Below, piece after piece: positions 60,708-64,000 of a stretch of DNA of 64,000 nucleotides. The position numbers were made by a program, and so were the translations under genes. Source of the stretch: DAHUYF01 sp963838385 (lineage in GTDB: Bacteria; Pseudomonadota; Alphaproteobacteria; ATCC43930; CGMCC-115725); NCBI GenBank assembly GCA_963838385.1, contig CAWIRE010000005.1:62001-126000 (forward strand). The letters run 5' to 3'. The notes beneath the pieces were generated by a model. The model saw only the letters and a program-made list of their open reading frames with translations, had not been told where the DNA came from and searched no databases. Each line of letters begins with the position of its first letter. The first letter of the stretch is position 1.

Positions 60708-61673
60708 GTCGCTGCCGGCGCCGCGTTGGAGAGGCTGCGCGTCAGCACCTCGAGGCAGGCCATGCGCACCGCGACGCCCATCTCGACCTGCTGGCGGATG
60801 ACCGAGCGGTCGATGTCGTCGGCCACGGCGGTGTCGATCTCGACGCCGCGGTTCATCGGCCCCGGATGCATGATGAGCGCGTCGGGCTTGGCCGCGGCGA
60901 GCTTGGCGTAGTCGAGGCCGAAGAAATGGAAATACTCGCGGATGGAGGGCACGAAGCTGCCGTGGAAGCGCTCGGTCTGGAGGCGCAGCATCATGACGAT
61001 GTCGACCTCCCTGAGGCCGCGCGCCATGTCGTGGAAGACCTCGACCCCCAGCCGCTCGATCTCCGCCGGCAGCAGGGTGCGCGGCGCCACCACGCGCACC
61101 CGCGCCCCCATGATGTTGAGCAGCGCGATGTTGGAGCGCGCCACGCGGCTGTGCAGGATGTCGCCGCAGATGGCGACGACGAGGCCCTGCAGCCGCCCCT
61201 TGCGGCGGCGGATGGTGAGCGCGTCGAGCAGCGCCTGGGTCGGGTGCTCGTGGCTGCCGTCGCCGGCATTGATGACGGCGCCGTCGACCTTTTCCGACAG
61301 GAGCTGCACCGCGCCCGAATTCGGGGTGGCGCACCACCAGCACGTCGGGGTGCATGGCGGTCAGCGTCATCGCCGTGTCGATCAGCGTCTCGCCCTTCTT
61401 GATCGAGCTGGCCTGCACCGACATGTTGATGACGTCGCCGCCGAGCCGCTTGCCCGCCAGCTCGAAGGAGGTGCGGGTGCGGGTCGAATTCTCGAAAAAG
61501 AGGTTGATGATGGTGCGGCCGCGCAGCAGCGACTGCTTCTTGTCCACCTGCCGGTTCTGCTCGACATAGCTCTCGGAGCGGTCGAGCAGCAGCGTGATCT
61601 CGTCCGGCGACAGCCCCTCGATCCCCAGCAGGTGGCGATGGGGGAAGGCGAGGGAAGGCGCACCGGCACTCAT
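60704..61673 (-). pseudogene. pyrB: Aspartate carbamoyltransferase catalytic chain, frame-disrupted
   Basis: First committed step of pyrimidine synthesis, about 322 residues after repair. The N-terminal frame from ATG 61673 holds FFENSTRTRTSFELAGKRLGGDVINM (carbamoyl-phosphate site) and VLVVRHP. At 61323-61326 a run of four G is one base too long. With three, the sequence reads HPNSGAVQLLSEK and joins the second frame. That frame has INAGDGSHEHPTQALLDALTI, GDILHSRVARSN and MHPGPMNRGVEID, and ends at 60704. Both halves are intact and the gene is essential for prototrophy, so an assembly indel is the likely cause. The upstream region may carry a near-leaderless promoter. Confidence 0.9.
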
Positions 61674-61683
61674 TAAAGCGCGG

Positions 61684-61712
61684 ACTATAAGTGGTAGGGC
61701 GCGCCGCGGCAA
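61684..61712 (-). promoter_or_regulatory. Candidate promoter of the pyrB operon
   Basis: On the minus strand TTGCCG (61712-61707), a 17-base spacer and TATAGT (61689-61684, five of six) lie just upstream of the pyrB ATG at 61673. Transcription would begin only about four to six bases before the start codon, and no ribosome site is visible there. Confidence 0.4.
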
Positions 61713-61812
61713 GACGACATTAGCTACGGAGTGACGCTTCGGCCGCGGCCCTCACGAGCTAACCTTCCCACCGATTCGGACGTACCTCTATGCCGGAACG
61801 GTGCGGGCTTTC

Positions 61813-61862
61813 GCGGTTGCTGAGCAACCGCTGGCGCCCGCCAGGGACGACGCTACGCGTCG
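61813..61862. repeat. Intergenic multi-hairpin repeat, copy D
   Basis: GCGGTTGC/GCAACCGC (61813-61831, loop TGA), CTGGCG/CGCCAG (61831-61844), and CGACGC/GCGTCG (61848-61862, loop TAC). Hence the same three modules as copy A in reverse order, i.e. inserted in the opposite orientation. The last stem overlaps the ruvX stop codon. Confidence 0.82.
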
Positions 61863-62326
61863 CCCTGGCGCCCGAGGCGGTCGAGCAGGCCTTGCAGGAT
61901 ATAGGCGGCGGCGACCTTGTCGATGATCTCGGCGCGGCGCTTGCGGCTGAGATCGGCGGCGATCATCTCGCGCTCGACCGCGGCGGTGGAGAGCCGCTCG
62001 TCCCAGAAGGCGAGCGGCAGGTCGACGTGCTCCAGCAGGTTGCGGGCGAACTGCCGCACCCCCTGCGCCCGCGGTCCCTCGCTGCCGTCGAGGCTCACCG
62101 GCAGCCCCACCACGATGCCGCCGACGCGATGCCGCTCGATCTCGGCGGCGAGCCGCGCGGCATCGTCGCGAAAGCGCGTGCGGCGGATGGTGTCGAAGGG
62201 CGTCGCCACCAGCCAGGTCGTATCCGAGAGCGCCATGCCGATCGTCTTGGTGCCGACATCGAGGCCGAGGAGCCGCGCGCCGTTCGGGATCAAGCGCCTG
62301 AGGTCGCTGGGGTTGCAGATCGGCAT
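61853..62326 (-). CDS. ruvX: Putative Holliday junction resolvase / pre-16S rRNA nuclease YqgF (RuvX)
   Basis: 157-residue RNase H-fold protein. LLGLDVGTKTIGMALSD supplies the first catalytic Asp, GGIVVGLPVSLDGSEGPRAQGVRQFA the central motif, and FWDERLSTAAVEREM plus DKVAAAYILQGLLD the remaining acidic residues. The family processes pre-16S rRNA 5' ends and may act on Holliday junctions. ATG 62326 is the start; the gene is divergent from gatC. An earlier annotation-style extension into the gatA region is a shadow. Confidence 0.9.
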   Translation of the reverse strand: MPICNPSDLRRLIPNGARLLGLDVGTKTIGMALSDTTWLVATPFDTIRRTRFRDDAARLAAEIERHRVGGIVVGLPVSLDGSEGPRAQGVRQFARNLLEHVDLPLAFWDERLSTAAVEREMIAADLSRKRRAEIIDKVAAAYILQGLLDRLGRQGDA

Positions 62327-62362
62327 GGCCAGTGCTACGTAAACCGGGGAGACATCTACATC

Positions 62363-62650
62363 ATGGCACTGGACAAAACCACCGTGGCGCGGATCGCCGC
62401 GCTGGCGCGCATCAAACTGCCCCCGTCCGAGCAGGAGCATCTCGCCGAGGAGCTGTCGACGATCCTCGGCTGGATCGAGCAGCTGGGCGAGGTCGACACC
62501 GCCGGCGTCGAGCCGATGTCGAGCGTCGCGGCGATGCGGCTGCCGATGCGCGAGGACGAGGTCACCGACGGCAATTGCCGCGACCGGATCCTCGCCAACG
62601 CGCCGGCCTCCGAGCGCGGCTTCTTCACCGTCCCCAAGGTGGTGGAGTAG
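62363..62650 (+). CDS. gatC: Asp-tRNA(Asn)/Glu-tRNA(Gln) amidotransferase subunit C
   Basis: 95 residues, the small bridging subunit that stabilises GatA-GatB. VARIAALARIKLPPSEQEHLAEELSTILGWIEQL and VEPMSSVAAMRLPMREDEVTDGNCRDRILANAP fit the family end to end. The gatA ATG follows its stop codon immediately. GGGGAG lies about 11 bases upstream of ATG 62363. Confidence 0.95.
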   Translation: MALDKTTVARIAALARIKLPPSEQEHLAEELSTILGWIEQLGEVDTAGVEPMSSVAAMRLPMREDEVTDGNCRDRILANAPASERGFFTVPKVVE

Positions 62651-64000
62651 ATGGCGGCGCTCACCGATCTCACCATCGCCGAGGCGCGCGACGGGCTCGC
62701 CGCGAAGCGCTTCTCGGCGCGCGAGCTGACGCAGGCGCATCTCGCGGCGATGGAGAAGGCGCGGGCGCTCAACGCCTATCTGGTCGAGACGCCGGAGCGC
62801 GCGCTCGCCATGGCGGCAGCCTCCGACGCGCGGATCGCCCGCGGCGAGGCGCTGCCGATGGAGGGCATGCCGCTCGCCATCAAGGATCTCTTCTGCACCG
62901 AGGGCGTGCTCACCACCGCCGGCTCGCGCATCCTCAAGGACTTCAAGCCGCCTTACGAATCCACCGTCACCGCCAAGCTGTGGCAGGCGGGCGCGGTGAT
63001 GCTGGGCAAGGTCAACATGGACGAGTTCGCCATGGGCTCGTCGAACGCCACCTGCGCCCATGGCGCGGTGGAGAATCCCTGGCGCCGGCCCGGCGACAAC
63101 CGGCCGCTGGTGCCGGGAGGGTCCTCGGGCGGCTCGGCGGCGGCGGTGGCGGCGCGCGCCGCGATCGCGGCCACCGGCACCGATACCGGCGGCTCGATCC
63201 GCCAGCCGGCGAGCTTCTGCGGCATCGTCGGCATGAAGCCCACCTATGGCCGCTGCTCGCGCTGGGGCATCGTCGCCTTCGCCTCCTCGCTCGACCAGGC
63301 TGGGCCGATGACGCGCAGCGTGCGCGACGCCGCCATCATGCTGAAGGCGATGGCCGGGCACGATCCCAAGGATTCGACCTCGGCGCCGCTGCCGGTGCCG
63401 GATTTCGAGGCGGCGCTCACCGGCGAGATCAAGGGGCTCCGGATCGGCATTCCGCGCGAATACCGGCTCGACGGCATGCCGGCCGAGATCGAGGCGCTGT
63501 GGCAGCGCGGCATCGACTGGCTGAGGGCCGCCGGCGCCGAGCCGGTCGAGGTCAGCCTCAGTCTCACGAAATACGCGCTCCCCGCCTATTACATCATCGC
63601 GCCCGCCGAGGCCTCCTCCAACCTCGCGCGCTATGACGGCGTGCGTTTCGGGCTGCGCGTCCCGGGCACCTCGCTCGATGAGATGTACGAGAACACCCGC
63701 GCGGAAGGCTTCGGCCCCGAGGTGCGCCGGCGCATCCTCATCGGGACCTACGTGCTGTCGGCAGGGTATTACGACGCCTATTATCTCAAGGCGCAGCAGG
63801 TGCGCACGCTGATCGCCCGCGACTTCGCCGCCGCCTTCGAGCGCTGCGATGCGCTGCTGACGCCGACGGCGCCGTCCGCCGCCTTCGCGATCGGCGAGAA
63901 GCAGGACAATCCCATCGCCATGTACCTCAACGACGTCTTCACCGTGCCGGTCAACCTCGCGGGCCTGCCCGGCATCTCGGTGCCGGCGGGGCTCTCGGCC
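62651..64000 (+). CDS. gatA: Asp-tRNA(Asn)/Glu-tRNA(Gln) amidotransferase subunit A, 3' end beyond window
   Basis: The first 450 residues of the amidase subunit that releases ammonia from glutamine to amidate Glu-tRNA(Gln) or Asp-tRNA(Asn). The Ser-cisSer-Lys site is spread over GMPLAIKDLFCTEG (Lys), GGSSGGSAAAVAA and GTDTGGSIRQPASFCGIVGMKP (catalytic Ser). It reads to the right edge at VNLAGLPGISVPAGLSA with no stop codon, short of the usual 485-495 residues. Presumably gatB follows. Confidence 0.96.
   Translation, partial: MAALTDLTIAEARDGLAAKRFSARELTQAHLAAMEKARALNAYLVETPERALAMAAASDARIARGEALPMEGMPLAIKDLFCTEGVLTTAGSRILKDFKPPYESTVTAKLWQAGAVMLGKVNMDEFAMGSSNATCAHGAVENPWRRPGDNRPLVPGGSSGGSAAAVAARAAIAATGTDTGGSIRQPASFCGIVGMKPTYGRCSRWGIVAFASSLDQAGPMTRSVRDAAIMLKAMAGHDPKDSTSAPLPVPDFEAALTGEIKGLRIGIPREYRLDGMPAEIEALWQRGIDWLRAAGAEPVEVSLSLTKYALPAYYIIAPAEASSNLARYDGVRFGLRVPGTSLDEMYENTRAEGFGPEVRRRILIGTYVLSAGYYDAYYLKAQQVRTLIARDFAAAFERCDALLTPTAPSAAFAIGEKQDNPIAMYLNDVFTVPVNLAGLPGISVPAGLSA

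Noticed and set aside
1..64000. Search by eye for CRISPR arrays, tRNA genes, rRNA and insertion sequences
   Set aside because: No regularly spaced direct repeats, cloverleaf-like segments, or transposase motifs were seen; absence by eye is not proof, and tRNAscan or ISfinder would settle it.

Overview
The window is a high-GC chromosomal segment from an alphaproteobacterium, most likely Rhodospirillales or a close relative. The supporting evidence is the gene content and order: rne next to a class A PBP and prfB; RpoH with its family-specific box; an alphaproteobacterial ornithine decarboxylase with a long structured leader; and the pyrB-pyrC-(rocF)-plsY and dprA-topA-rnr blocks beside ruvX and gatCA. 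Almost all of it is tightly packed core metabolism and information processing. There are no tRNA or rRNA genes, no CRISPR array and no recognisable transposase or integrase.

Layout. 1-5.3 kb: end of a Sua5-type tRNA threonylcarbamoyladenosine gene, a broken ParA-like ATPase, a broken CysQ, a YedK/HMCES protein, a nitronate monooxygenase-like enzyme and an acyl-CoA ligase. 5.4-10 kb: zinc alcohol dehydrogenase, DsbA-like protein, M48/TPR protease, aminotransferase. 10-17.4 kb: RNase E, PBP1A, and prfB with its programmed +1 frameshift. 17.4-24.5 kb: a lower-GC DNA phosphorothioation (Dnd) island. 24.7-36.3 kb: MFS transporter, DUF455 protein, Bcp, GlnE, AsmA-like protein, cupin, TyrS, AnmK. 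36.3-41.3 kb: a kinase-fold protein without catalytic aspartates plus a small membrane partner, RpoH, RluD. 41.3-47.2 kb: threonine aldolase-like enzyme, ornithine decarboxylase with leader uORF, VWA-like protein, secreted small protein, S41 peptidase lipoprotein. 47.3-53.5 kb: rnr-topA-dprA. 53.5-57.9 kb: a plus-strand cassette (small membrane ORF antisense to it, LysE, amidohydrolase, ABC binding protein, thioredoxin-like). 57.9-64 kb: plsY, rocF, pyrC', pyrB, ruvX, then divergent gatC-gatA running off the end.

The most unusual part is the island. It reads dndC - small protein - dndD - dndE fused to a HerA/FtsK-type ATPase - GIY-YIG nuclease-like protein - DGQHR (DndB-like) protein, behind a promoter with a perfect TTGACA -35 box. 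It has no dndA and no dndFGH-type restriction genes. It looks like a variant phosphorothioate system in which a translocase is fused to the nick-binding subunit and a GIY-YIG protein may be the effector.

Two further points cut across the window. A family of intergenic hairpin repeats occurs four times at gene 3' ends; its core stem shows compensatory changes. Five genes carry single-site frame disruptions (parA-like, cysQ, dndD, amidohydrolase, pyrB). Because pyrB and cysQ are otherwise intact housekeeping genes, these are probably sequencing or assembly indels rather than true pseudogenes.
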